DNA of 64,000 nt from assembly GCA_002205965.3 (NCBI GenBank), contig NADL03000041.1:533725-597724 (forward strand), read 5' to 3'. Made by a program: the position numbers and the translations under genes. Below are positions 55,278 through 64,000 of this stretch, piece by piece (position 1 is the first letter of the stretch; every line of letters starts with the position of its first letter). The notes under the pieces are model-generated. The model made no database searches and was not told where the DNA came from. It saw nothing but the letters and a program-made list of their open reading frames with translations. Origin of the DNA: Kappaphycus alvarezii (lineage: Eukaryota > Rhodophyta > Florideophyceae > Gigartinales > Solieriaceae).

Positions 55278-57482
55278 CTAAGCTTTGCTGGCTTCCGCAT
55301 ATCCAAGCATAATTGCTGCCCGTGCTCGGTAGTCGAGCTTACTCAACTGGCTTGCCCGGATGGTGTACCAACATTTACTTCCGGACGTACAAAGGTGCGA
55401 CAAATTGGGCTTGCGCCCGTACCAGATATGATGCGGGGTCGTGTTGCTTGGAAGTGCGCGAGTTGTAACTCTGTTTCGAATGTATACAGCAGTCGCCAGA
55501 GCTTCTGCCCAGAACTGTTTTGGCAGACTCTTTGCATGTAGCATTGACCGAACCAGATCCATCAGAGTTCGGTTCAGCCGCTCTGAAACACCATTCTGTT
55601 CAGGTGGCTCCACTGCACTAAGCTCATGTTTTGTTCCGCACGCAGCAAGATAGCCCTTGAATGCAGTGGACATATATTCTCCACCTCGATCTGAACGAAA
55701 GATACCAATGCGGCGCCCAGTATGGGCTTCGCTACGAGCTTGGAACAGTTTATATTTATCAAAGACCTCTGATTTTCGCTGCATCATGTAGACGGTAACC
55801 CAGGAGGAGTGATCGTCCGTGAAAGTCACAAAGTAGCGTGCCCCTCCAACTGAAGAAACCTCCATGGGTCCACAAACGTCACTGTGAACAAGGTCTAGTA
55901 TCGCTTCAGCTCTACCACTCGTACGTTTCTTCGGCACTGCAGAACGATGAGCCTTTCCTTGAACGCATGGTGTGCATACTTCAGATGCACTCGAGCCACT
56001 GATCTGCACGCCGTCTACAACATTGTTCCGTACCATGGATGCAATGCCCTCTTTGCTTACATGAGCCATTCTCTCGTGCCATGTTGAGAGTGTGGTGACT
56101 TTCGCAGAGTACAAGGTATCATTTGGTATCTTCTGGACTATGTCGATGGCATAAAGAAGGCTATCGCACAGCATTTTTCCAGTTGCCACAACTTTCCCAT
56201 TCTTAGTCATCTGCATAGATTTGTTCTCAAATACAGTTTTGATCCCTTCTATGTCCGCTTTGCCTACAGGAATGAGAGAGTATTCGAAAGTAGGAACGTG
56301 GACAGCATCTCGCAGAATGCACCGCTTTCGACAACCATCCACTAGTAGGGTCAGCTCCACGTCACCTCGTTCAGCAATCTTAGCCCGGGCTTTAGTTCCC
56401 ATTTCGACTGAAGCTGCAGAGAATTCGGTATAACTCGTGAAAACACTCCTATCGTATGTCATATGGGAAGTACATGCCGAATCCGCGTACCAGGAGGAAG
56501 TTCCGGCCGAAATTCCGGCATGTTTCATTCGTGACATTAGGCAACCGATTTCATTCTCATCTATGTTGTCCTCACTATCAACTGGAGGATGGGAATAAGT
56601 CGAATCAAATACATTTGCACCTACGAACGCCTGCTGATCTCTTCTCGGGCGATTCTTTTCGTTTCGATGACTACTAGGAGCTCTGCCACTACGAGACCCA
56701 GGTGCACGATAGCCCCTCGGAGCTTCCGGGCGCTTACCGGTCACATTTTTGCCCCAGCATCTGTCAGCCGTATGACCGGAATGACCGCAGATCGTACAGT
56801 GCAGCTGTTTAGCATTATTTCCGTAGTCATTCGGACGGGCACTGGATATGAGCGCCGCATTGGATTTTGTACCTTTTGACTCTCTCATTTGCGCACGCTC
56901 CTCTCCCTGCAACAACCGGCTCTTCACAAATTCCAAAGTAAACACCCTGTTCTCATTTCCGAGCGCATCCAAGGCAACGATGAGAGCGTCGAACCGAGGT
57001 GGCAATCCATTAAGCACATCCATGGCTATCTCTCTGTCATCGGTAGTCACATCCATGGATTTCAGGGTCGCTGCTAGCTGCGTCACACGGTTAACATACT
57101 GCAAAACTCTCTCGTTACCTTCCGTAGCCGCCGTGTAAAACCGGCGTCGAGCCGCACGCTTATTACGGAGTGTGTGCCTTTCAAACGTGTTGAGAATAAT
57201 AGTCCACACCTCCTTTGCAGTTGCCGCAGTGCGCACATGCTCAAGGTGCTCATCAGAGAGGGACAACCCGATGAGCACCCGTGCTTTGCGGTCGGCCCGA
57301 GTCCATGATCTGAAAGCCCCATCATCGGATTCTTCAGGCGGGTCATCCACAATATAGTCATCAAGCTCCCGGAGGGCGAGAAGAAGCTGCACCTTCTGCT
57401 TCCAAACATGGAAATTATTGTTGGTGAGCTTTTCAATTCGAACTCCGCCTCCGCGGTCGTCCACGACTACGTTCTTATCCAA
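55278..57482 (-). CDS. Unit 6 gag-protease-integrase polyprotein (734 codons, intact)
   Basis: The encoded protein is the same as in unit 5, residue for residue as far as I can see. It has the same TTG start position, D-S-A protease motif, D,D,E integrase and terminal TAG. Two consecutive units coding for the same product show how little divergence has accumulated. Confidence 0.85.
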   Translation of the reverse strand: MDKNVVVDDRGGGVRIEKLTNNNFHVWKQKVQLLLALRELDDYIVDDPPEESDDGAFRSWTRADRKARVLIGLSLSDEHLEHVRTAATAKEVWTIILNTFERHTLRNKRAARRRFYTAATEGNERVLQYVNRVTQLAATLKSMDVTTDDREIAMDVLNGLPPRFDALIVALDALGNENRVFTLEFVKSRLLQGEERAQMRESKGTKSNAALISSARPNDYGNNAKQLHCTICGHSGHTADRCWGKNVTGKRPEAPRGYRAPGSRSGRAPSSHRNEKNRPRRDQQAFVGANVFDSTYSHPPVDSEDNIDENEIGCLMSRMKHAGISAGTSSWYADSACTSHMTYDRSVFTSYTEFSAASVEMGTKARAKIAERGDVELTLLVDGCRKRCILRDAVHVPTFEYSLIPVGKADIEGIKTVFENKSMQMTKNGKVVATGKMLCDSLLYAIDIVQKIPNDTLYSAKVTTLSTWHERMAHVSKEGIASMVRNNVVDGVQISGSSASEVCTPCVQGKAHRSAVPKKRTSGRAEAILDLVHSDVCGPMEVSSVGGARYFVTFTDDHSSWVTVYMMQRKSEVFDKYKLFQARSEAHTGRRIGIFRSDRGGEYMSTAFKGYLAACGTKHELSAVEPPEQNGVSERLNRTLMDLVRSMLHAKSLPKQFWAEALATAVYIRNRVTTRALPSNTTPHHIWYGRKPNLSHLCTSGSKCWYTIRASQLSKLDYRARAAIMLGYAEASKA

Positions 57483-57711
57483 GACCCTTTGTATCTGAAA
57501 CCTCTATTACCACGTATGCAGTGAGTATGCAAAGTCCTCTGTTCGGGTATCCCAAGCCGGCGACCGATAGTCGCTTGTCGCGGCAAGGCTTTCCCGATAA
57601 GAAGTTTGCAGCGTTTACTCAAGGACACGTGGTGTTTAATTTCCAACTCTTCACCTCTTTAGTTTTCCTCCTCTTTACCTATTACCACCTCTTTATTTGT
57701 GCCTTAGGGCG

Positions 57712-58257
57712 CTACCCCTGTATATCGGCCAGTGCCGGTCTTTCAACTTTGAGCACGACCCGTGTGCCACGAGTATAATCTACCCCTTTCACCTGTTGGA
57801 AACCACGAGCGACAGGACGTGCCTTCGATTTTCGAGAAAAGCCACCGTTGGAGTCCTGGGCATCTGTTATTGCAAACACCCATTTTGGAGTCAGAATATT
57901 TGAGGCCTCCAAACGTGGGACTAACTTCCATGTTTTGTTCCGAATGATCGAGTCTCGCTCGGACTCGATGGCAGACTTCCAAAAATCTGCGTCCGGGCCT
58001 GTCGCCGCGTGTCGGTACGAGATGTTGACAACATTTGTGACGAGAGCCGTGTCATTAGGTGTCAAGGATATATTGGACCTCCACCAAGCATTTGGGGCCC
58101 TTCGAATCCTTCCAGATCTCCGTGGAGCTACAGTTAAATCAGGGGGCTCAGGGATTTCGTTATCTGTACCAACGTTTTCGGCGACCTTCGGGTCGTCTCT
58201 AGCATTAGCCTGGTCATCGCTTTGTCCCTGAATATCTTGTCTCGAAGCTGTAGCCAT
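57712..58257 (-). CDS. Unit 7 linker-RT fragment fused to the next leader (181 codons)
   Basis: Like unit 3: the frame passes GFQQVKGVDY, crosses the junction at 57775/57776 and adds leader-encoded residues ending ALADIQG. This and unit 3 probably show the founding frame; the 155-codon versions carry a one-base loss. Confidence 0.6.
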   Translation of the reverse strand: MATASRQDIQGQSDDQANARDDPKVAENVGTDNEIPEPPDLTVAPRRSGRIRRAPNAWWRSNISLTPNDTALVTNVVNISYRHAATGPDADFWKSAIESERDSIIRNKTWKLVPRLEASNILTPKWVFAITDAQDSNGGFSRKSKARPVARGFQQVKGVDYTRGTRVVLKVERPALADIQG

Positions 58258-60949
58258 CTCGGCTGTGTCCAGTGTAGGAAGCCGGACTTGATCATCCTGT
58301 TCAGCGCCGAGACCTACAAGATCCTCATCAGAGCTAATTTCAAGACGCTCATCTGATTCGTTTTCATTTATTTCGGAGTGGCAGGTTTCGCTCTCACTGA
58401 ATCTGACATCTCTGGAAACAACTACCTCGTGTAATTCAGGATCCCACAGTTTCTAAGCTTTGCTGGCTTCCGCATATCCAAGCATAATTGCTGCCCGTGC
58501 TCGGTAGTCGAGCTTACTCAACTGGCTTGCCCGGATGGTGTACCAACATTTACTTCCGGACGTACAAAGGTGCGACAAATTGGGCTTGCGCCCGTACCAG
58601 ATATGATGCGGGTCGTGTTGCTTGGAAGTGCGCGAGTTGTAACTCTGTTTCGAATGTATACAGCAGTCGCCAGAGCTTCTGCCCAGAACTGTTTTGGCAG
58701 ACTCTTTGCATGTAGCATTGACCGAACCAGATCCATCAGAGTTCGGTTCAGCCGCTCTGAAACACCATTCTGTTCAGGTGGCTCCACTGCACTAAGCTCA
58801 TGTTTTGTTCCGCACGCAGCAAGATAGCCCTTGAATGCAGTGGACATATATTCTCCACCTCGATCTGAACGAAAGATACCAATGCGGCGCCCAGTATGGG
58901 CTTCGCTACGAGCTTGGAACAGTTTATATTTATCAAAGACCTCTGATTTTCGCTGCATCATGTAGACGGTAACCCAGGAGGAGTGATCGTCCGTGAAAGT
59001 CACAAAGTAGCGTGCCCCTCCAACTGAAGAAACCTCCATGGGTCCACAAACGTCACTGTGAACAAGGTCTAGTATCGCTTCAGCTCTACCACTCGTACGT
59101 TTCTTCGGCACTGCAGAACGATGAGCCTTTCCTTGAACGCATGGTGTGCATACTTCAGATGCACTCGAGCCACTGATCTGCACGCCGTCTACAACATTGT
59201 TCCGTACCATGGATGCAATGCCCTCTTTGCTTACATGAGCCATTCTCTCGTGCCATGTTGAGAGTGTGGTGACTTTCGCAGAGTACAAGGTATCATTTGG
59301 TATCTTCTGGACTATGTCGATGGCATAAAGAAGGCTATCGCACAGCATTTTTCCAGTTGCCACAACTTTCCCATTCTTAGTCATCTGCATAGATTTGTTC
59401 TCAAATACAGTTTTGATCCCTTCTATGTCCGCTTTGCCTACAGGAATGAGAGAGTATTCGAAAGTAGGAACGTGGACAGCATCTCGCAGAATGCACCGCT
59501 TTCGACAACCATCCACTAGTAGGGTCAGCTCCACGTCACCTCGTTCAGCAATCTTAGCCCGGGCTTTAGTTCCCATTTCGACTGAAGCTGCAGAGAATTC
59601 GGTATAACTCGTGAAAACACTCCTATCGTATGTCATATGGGAAGTACATGCCGAATCCGCGTACCAGGAGGAAGTTCCGGCCGAAATTCCGGCATGTTTC
59701 ATTCGTGACATTAGGCAACCGATTTCATTCTCATCTATGTTGTCCTCACTATCAACTGGAGGATGGGAATAAGTCGAATCAAATACATTTGCACCTACGA
59801 ACGCCTGCTGATCTCTTCTCGGGCGATTCTTTTCGTTTCGATGACTACTAGGAGCTCTGCCACTACGAGACCCAGGTGCACGATAGCCCCTCGGAGCTTC
59901 CGGGCGCTTACCGGTCACATTTTTGCCCCAGCATCTGTCAGCCGTATGACCGGAATGACCGCAGATCGTACAGTGCAGCTGTTTAGCATTATTTCCGTAG
60001 TCATTCGGACGGGCACTGGATATGAGCGCCGCATTGGATTTTGTACCTTTTGACTCTCTCATTTGCGCACGCTCCTCTCCCTGCAACAACCGGCTCTTCA
60101 CAAATTCCAAAGTAAACACCCTGTTCTCATTTCCGAGCGCATCCAAGGCAACGATGAGAGCGTCGAACCGAGGTGGCAATCCATTAAGCACATCCATGGC
60201 TATCTCTCTGTCATCGGTAGTCACATCCATGGATTTCAGGGTCGCTGCTAGCTGCGTCACACGGTTAACATACTGCAAAACTCTCTCGTTACCTTCCGTA
60301 GCCGCCGTGTAAAACCGGCGTCGAGCCGCACGCTTATTACGGAGTGTGTGCCTTTCAAACGTGTTGAGAATAATAGTCCACACCTCCTTTGCAGTTGCCG
60401 CAGTGCGCACATGCTCAAGGTGCTCATCAGAGAGGGACAACCCGATGAGCACCCGTGCTTTGCGGTCGGCCCGAGTCCATGATCTGAAAGCCCCATCATC
60501 GGATTCTTCAGGCGGGTCATCCACAATATAGTCATCAAGCTCCCGGAGGGCGAGAAGAAGCTGCACCTTCTGCTTCCAAACATGGAAATTATTGTTGGTG
60601 AGCTTTTCAATTCGAACTCCGCCTCCGCGGTCGTCCACGACTACGTTCTTATCCAAGACCCTTTGTATCTGAAACCTCTATTACCACGTATGCAGTGAGT
60701 ATGCAAAGTCCTCTGTTCGGGTATCCCAAGCCGGCGACCGATAGTCGCTTGTCGCGGCAAGGCTTTCCCGATAAGAAGTTTGCAGCGTTTACTCAAGGAC
60801 ACGTGGTGTTTAATTTCCAACTCTTCACCTCTTTAGTTTTCCTCCTCTTTACCTATTACCACCTCTTTATTTGTGCCTTAGGGCGCTACCCCTGTATATC
60901 GGCCAGTGCCGGTCTTTCAACTTTGAGCACGACCCGTGTGCCACGAGTA
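57776..60949 (-). repeat. Array unit 7
   Basis: Complete unit, 3174 bp. One G is missing in GCGGGGTCG at about 58612, while the RT piece has one T more (CACCTGTTGG at 57791), so the total length is unchanged. Confidence 0.92.
58453..60656 (-). pseudogene. Unit 7 gag-protease-integrase frame, late frameshift
   Basis: Identical to units 5 and 6 up to ALPSNTT, then shifted by the missing G near 58612 and stopped at 58518 (712 codons open). The D,D,E triad lies before the shift and is intact. The shared TAG equivalent is at 58453. Confidence 0.88.
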
Positions 60950-60962
60950 TAATCTACCCCTT

Positions 60963-61430
60963 TCACCTGTGGAAACCACGAGCGACAGGACGTGCCTTCG
61001 ATTTTCGAGAAAAGCCACCGTTGGAGTCCTGGGCATCTGTTATTGCAAACACCCATTTTGGAGTCAGAATATTTGAGGCCTCCAAACGTGGGACTAACTT
61101 CCATGTTTTGTTCCGAATGATCGAGTCTCGCTCGGACTCGATGGCAGACTTCCAAAAATCTGCGTCCGGGCCTGTCGCCGCGTGTCGGTACGAGATGTTG
61201 ACAACATTTGTGACGAGAGCCGTGTCATTAGGTGTCAAGGATATATTGGACCTCCACCAAGCATTTGGGGCCCTTCGAATCCTTCCAGATCTCCGTGGAG
61301 CTACAGTTAAATCAGGGGGCTCAGGGATTTCGTTATCTGTACCAACGTTTTCGGCGACCTTCGGGTCGTCTCTAGCATTAGCCTGGTCATCGCTTTGTCC
61401 CTGAATATCTTGTCTCGAAGCTGTAGCCAT
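60963..61430 (-). CDS. Unit 8 linker-RT fragment (155 codons)
   Basis: Same as in units 5 and 6, ending ARGFHR; in frame with the unit 8 integrase frame across the TAG at 61626. Confidence 0.5.
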   Translation of the reverse strand: MATASRQDIQGQSDDQANARDDPKVAENVGTDNEIPEPPDLTVAPRRSGRIRRAPNAWWRSNISLTPNDTALVTNVVNISYRHAATGPDADFWKSAIESERDSIIRNKTWKLVPRLEASNILTPKWVFAITDAQDSNGGFSRKSKARPVARGFHR

Positions 61431-61625
61431 CTCGGCTGTGTCCAGTGTAGGAAGCCGGACTTGATCATCCTGTTCAGCGCCGAGACCTACAAGATCCTCA
61501 TCAGAGCTAATTTCAAGACGCTCATCTGATTCGTTTTCATTTATTTCGGAGTGGCAGGTTTCGCTCTCACTGAATCTGACATCTCTGGAAACAACTACCT
61601 CGTGTAATTCAGGATCCCACAGTTT

Positions 61626-63833
61626 CTAAGCTTTGCTGGCTTCCGCATATCCAAGCATAATTGCTGCCCGTGCTCGGTAGTCGAGCTTACTCAACTGGCT
61701 TGCCCGGATGGTGTACCAACATTTACTTCCGGACGTACAAAGGTGCGACAAATTGGGCTTGCGCCCGTACCAGATATGATGCGGGGTCGTGTTGCTTGGA
61801 AGTGCGCGAGTTGTAACTCTGTTTCGAATGTATACAGCAGTCGCCAGAGCTTCTGCCCAGAACTGTTTTGGCAGACTCTTTGCATGTAGCATTGACCGAA
61901 CCAGATCCATCAGAGTTCGGTTCAGCCGCTCTGAAACACCATTCTGTTCAGGTGGCTCCACTGCACTAAGCTCATGTTTTGTTCCGCACGCAGCAAGATA
62001 GCCCTTGAATGCAGTGGACATATATTCTCCACCTCGATCTGAACGAAAGATACCAATGCGGCGCCCAGTATGGGCTTCGCTACGAGCTTGGAACAGTTTA
62101 TATTTATCAAAGACCTCTGATTTTCGCTGCATCATGTAGACGGTAACCCAGGAGGAGTGATCGTCCGTGAAAGTCACAAAGTAGCGTGCCCCTCCAACTG
62201 AAGAAACCTCCATGGGTCCACAAACGTCACTGTGAACAAGGTCTAGTATCGCTTCAGCTCTACCACTCGTACGTTTCTTCGGCACTGCAGAACGATGAGC
62301 CTTTCCTTGAACGCATGGTGTGCATACTTCAGATGCACTCGAGCCACTGATCTGCACGCCGTCTACAACATTGTTCCGTACCATGGATGCAATGCCCTCT
62401 TTGCTTACATGAGCCATTCTCTCGTGCCATGTTGAGAGTGTGGTGACTTTCGCAGAGTACAAGGTATCATTTGGTATCTTCTGGACTATGTCGATGGCAT
62501 AAAGAAGGCTATCGCACAGCATTTTTCCAGTTGCCACAACTTTCCCATTCTTAGTCATCTGCATAGATTTGTTCTCAAATACAGTTTTGATCCCTTCTAT
62601 GTCCGCTTTGCCTACAGGAATGAGAGAGTATTCGAAAGTAGGAACGTGGACAGCATCTCGCAGAATGCACCGCTTTCGACAACCATCCACTAGTAGGGTC
62701 AGCTCCACGTCACCTCGTTCAGCAATCTTAGCCCGGGCTTTAGTTCCCATTTCGACTGAAGCTGCAGAGAATTCGGTATAACTCGTGAAAACACTCCTAT
62801 CGTATGTCATATGGGAAGTACATGCCGAATCCGCGTACCAGGAGGAAGTTCCGGCCGAAATTCCGGCATGTTTCATTCGTGACATTAGGCAACCGATTTC
62901 ATTCTCATCTATGTTGTCCTCACTATCAACTGGAGGATGGGAATAAGTCGAATCAAATACATTTGCACCTACGAACGCCTGCTGATCTCTTCTCGGGCGA
63001 TTCTTTTCGTTTCGATGACTACTAGGAGCTCTGCCACTACGAGACCCAGGTGCACGATAGCCCCTCGGAGCTTCCGGGCGCTTACCGGTCACATTTTTGC
63101 CCCAGCATCTGTCAGCCGTATGACCGGAATGACCGCAGATCGTACAGTGCAGCTGTTTAGCATTATTTCCGTAGTCATCATTCGGACGGGCACTGGATAT
63201 GAGCGCCGCATTGGATTTTGTACCTTTTGACTCTCTCATTTGCGCACGCTCCTCTCCCTGCAACAACCGGCTCTTCACAAATTCCAAAGTAAACACCCTG
63301 TTCTCATTTCCGAGCGCATCCAAGGCAACGATGAGAGCGTCGAACCGAGGTGGCAATCCATTAAGCACATCCATGGCTATCTCTCTGTCATCGGTAGTCA
63401 CATCCATGGATTTCAGGGTCGCTGCTAGCTGCGTCACACGGTTAACATACTGCAAAACTCTCTCGTTACCTTCCGTAGCCGCCGTGTAAAACCGGCGTCG
63501 AGCCGCACGCTTATTACGGAGTGTGTGCCTTTCAAACGTGTTGAGAATAATAGTCCACACCTCCTTTGCAGTTGCCGCAGTGCGCACATGCTCAAGGTGC
63601 TCATCAGAGAGGGACAACCCGATGAGCACCCGTGCTTTGCGGTCGGCCCGAGTCCATGATCTGAAAGCCCCATCATCGGATTCTTCAGGCGGGTCATCCA
63701 CAATATAGTCATCAAGCTCCCGGAGGGCGAGAAGAAGCTGCACCTTCTGCTTCCAAACATGGAAATTATTGTTGGTGAGCTTTTCAATTCGAACTCCGCC
63801 TCCGCGGTCGTCCACGACTACGTTCTTATCCAA
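61626..63833 (-). CDS. Unit 8 gag-protease-integrase polyprotein (735 codons, intact)
   Basis: As units 5 and 6 plus one extra Asp (SARPNDDYGNNAK) just before the zinc knuckle. Same TTG-position start, D-S-A protease motif, D,D,E integrase and terminal TAG. Confidence 0.85.
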   Translation of the reverse strand: MDKNVVVDDRGGGVRIEKLTNNNFHVWKQKVQLLLALRELDDYIVDDPPEESDDGAFRSWTRADRKARVLIGLSLSDEHLEHVRTAATAKEVWTIILNTFERHTLRNKRAARRRFYTAATEGNERVLQYVNRVTQLAATLKSMDVTTDDREIAMDVLNGLPPRFDALIVALDALGNENRVFTLEFVKSRLLQGEERAQMRESKGTKSNAALISSARPNDDYGNNAKQLHCTICGHSGHTADRCWGKNVTGKRPEAPRGYRAPGSRSGRAPSSHRNEKNRPRRDQQAFVGANVFDSTYSHPPVDSEDNIDENEIGCLMSRMKHAGISAGTSSWYADSACTSHMTYDRSVFTSYTEFSAASVEMGTKARAKIAERGDVELTLLVDGCRKRCILRDAVHVPTFEYSLIPVGKADIEGIKTVFENKSMQMTKNGKVVATGKMLCDSLLYAIDIVQKIPNDTLYSAKVTTLSTWHERMAHVSKEGIASMVRNNVVDGVQISGSSASEVCTPCVQGKAHRSAVPKKRTSGRAEAILDLVHSDVCGPMEVSSVGGARYFVTFTDDHSSWVTVYMMQRKSEVFDKYKLFQARSEAHTGRRIGIFRSDRGGEYMSTAFKGYLAACGTKHELSAVEPPEQNGVSERLNRTLMDLVRSMLHAKSLPKQFWAEALATAVYIRNRVTTRALPSNTTPHHIWYGRKPNLSHLCTSGSKCWYTIRASQLSKLDYRARAAIMLGYAEASKA

Positions 63834-64000
63834 GACCCTTTGTATCTGAAACCTCTATTACCACGTATGCAGTGAGTATGCAAAGTCCTCTGTTCGGGTA
63901 TCCCAAGCCGGCGACCGATAGTCGCTTGTCGCGGCAAGGCTTTCCGATAAGAAGTTTGCAGCGTTTACTCAAGGACACGTGGTGTTTAATTTCCAACTCT

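Larger units (their letters stand above)
54602..57775 (-). repeat. Array unit 6
   Basis: Complete unit, 3174 bp, essentially identical to unit 5. Confidence 0.93.
39604..64000 (-). repeat. Head-to-tail tandem array of a ~3.17-kb internal slice of retrotransposon family A
   Basis: Reading the minus strand, each unit runs late leader, gag, protease, integrase, integrase-RT linker, first ~35 residues of RT (to GFQQVKGVDY). It then passes directly into the leader of the next unit. Junctions (leader end/RT end on plus coordinates) lie at 41920/41921, 45085/45086, 48254/48255, 51427/51428, 54601/54602, 57775/57776 and 60949/60950. Six full units (3165, 3169, 3173, 3174, 3174 and 3174 bp) and two partial ones are visible, and the array continues beyond the right edge. 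Units 4-8 differ only by single-base changes or short indels. There is no LTR, RT catalytic core or RNase H. The unit corresponds to about 23614-26776 of copy A1. Confidence 0.93.
60950..64000 (-). repeat. Array unit 8 (cut by window edge)
   Basis: 3051 bp visible. It has a three-base gain (TCATCATTCGG) near 63177. The array continues past base 64000. Confidence 0.92.

Noticed and set aside
39604-64000. CRISPR array or bacterial repeat system
   Set aside because: The repeat unit is 3.17 kb of retrotransposon coding sequence; there are no short repeats with unique spacers.

Overview
The window is nuclear DNA from a microbial eukaryote. A fused GATase/CPSase of the CAD/URA2 type, an RRM-RRM RNA-binding protein with a GT...AG intron and many LTR (Copia) and non-LTR retrotransposons rule out a prokaryote. 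The lineage is not resolved from sequence alone: a fungus-like organism or an alga/stramenopile with a retrotransposon-rich genome would both fit.

Layout. 1-3203 (-): 5' part of the pyrimidine-pathway carbamoyl-phosphate synthase gene, running off the left edge. 3204-5729: intergenic, with a pyrimidine-rich promoter/leader for the next gene. 5730-7656 (+): an hnRNP-like protein with two RRMs and a short second exon. 8197-8975 (-): a multi-pass membrane protein of the DRAM/Frag1 kind. All three host genes are readable only by changing frame several times. Most breaks are explained by one missing base in a short homopolymer, so consensus indel error is a serious alternative to pseudogenisation. 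8976-11144: no recognised gene. 11162-13823 (-): a non-LTR retrotransposon with reverse transcriptase and a zinc-ribbon/restriction-like C-terminus, flanked by a 17-bp direct repeat.

From 14.1 kb on everything is Copia-type material. Family B (14110-20685, +) is decayed and carries a nested ~2-kb insertion. Family A occurs as an RT fragment (20686-21134), a full LTR-to-LTR copy A1 (21135-29371) and a truncated copy A2 (29588-32155). Family C (32156-39565, +) has a 1057-codon pol reading frame and, between its 5' LTR and gag, an extra reading frame with two C2H2 zinc fingers. Families A and C both have a primer-binding site complementary to the anticodon-stem half of initiator tRNA-Met, the priming mode known from Drosophila copia.

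From 39604 to the right edge the window is one head-to-tail array, on the minus strand, of a ~3.17-kb unit: six complete and two partial units. Each unit is an internal slice of family A: late leader, gag, protease, integrase and the first part of RT, with no LTR, no RT catalytic core and no RNase H. The junction (RT fused to the leader) is identical in every unit. The units share an amber stop after integrase and lack an ATG at the gag start. This looks like a satellite born recently from the inside of a retrotransposon. Copy A2, on the other strand, carries the same junction and so appears to come from the same amplified lineage. The array, its junction, and the zinc-finger reading frame of family C are the most noteworthy content.
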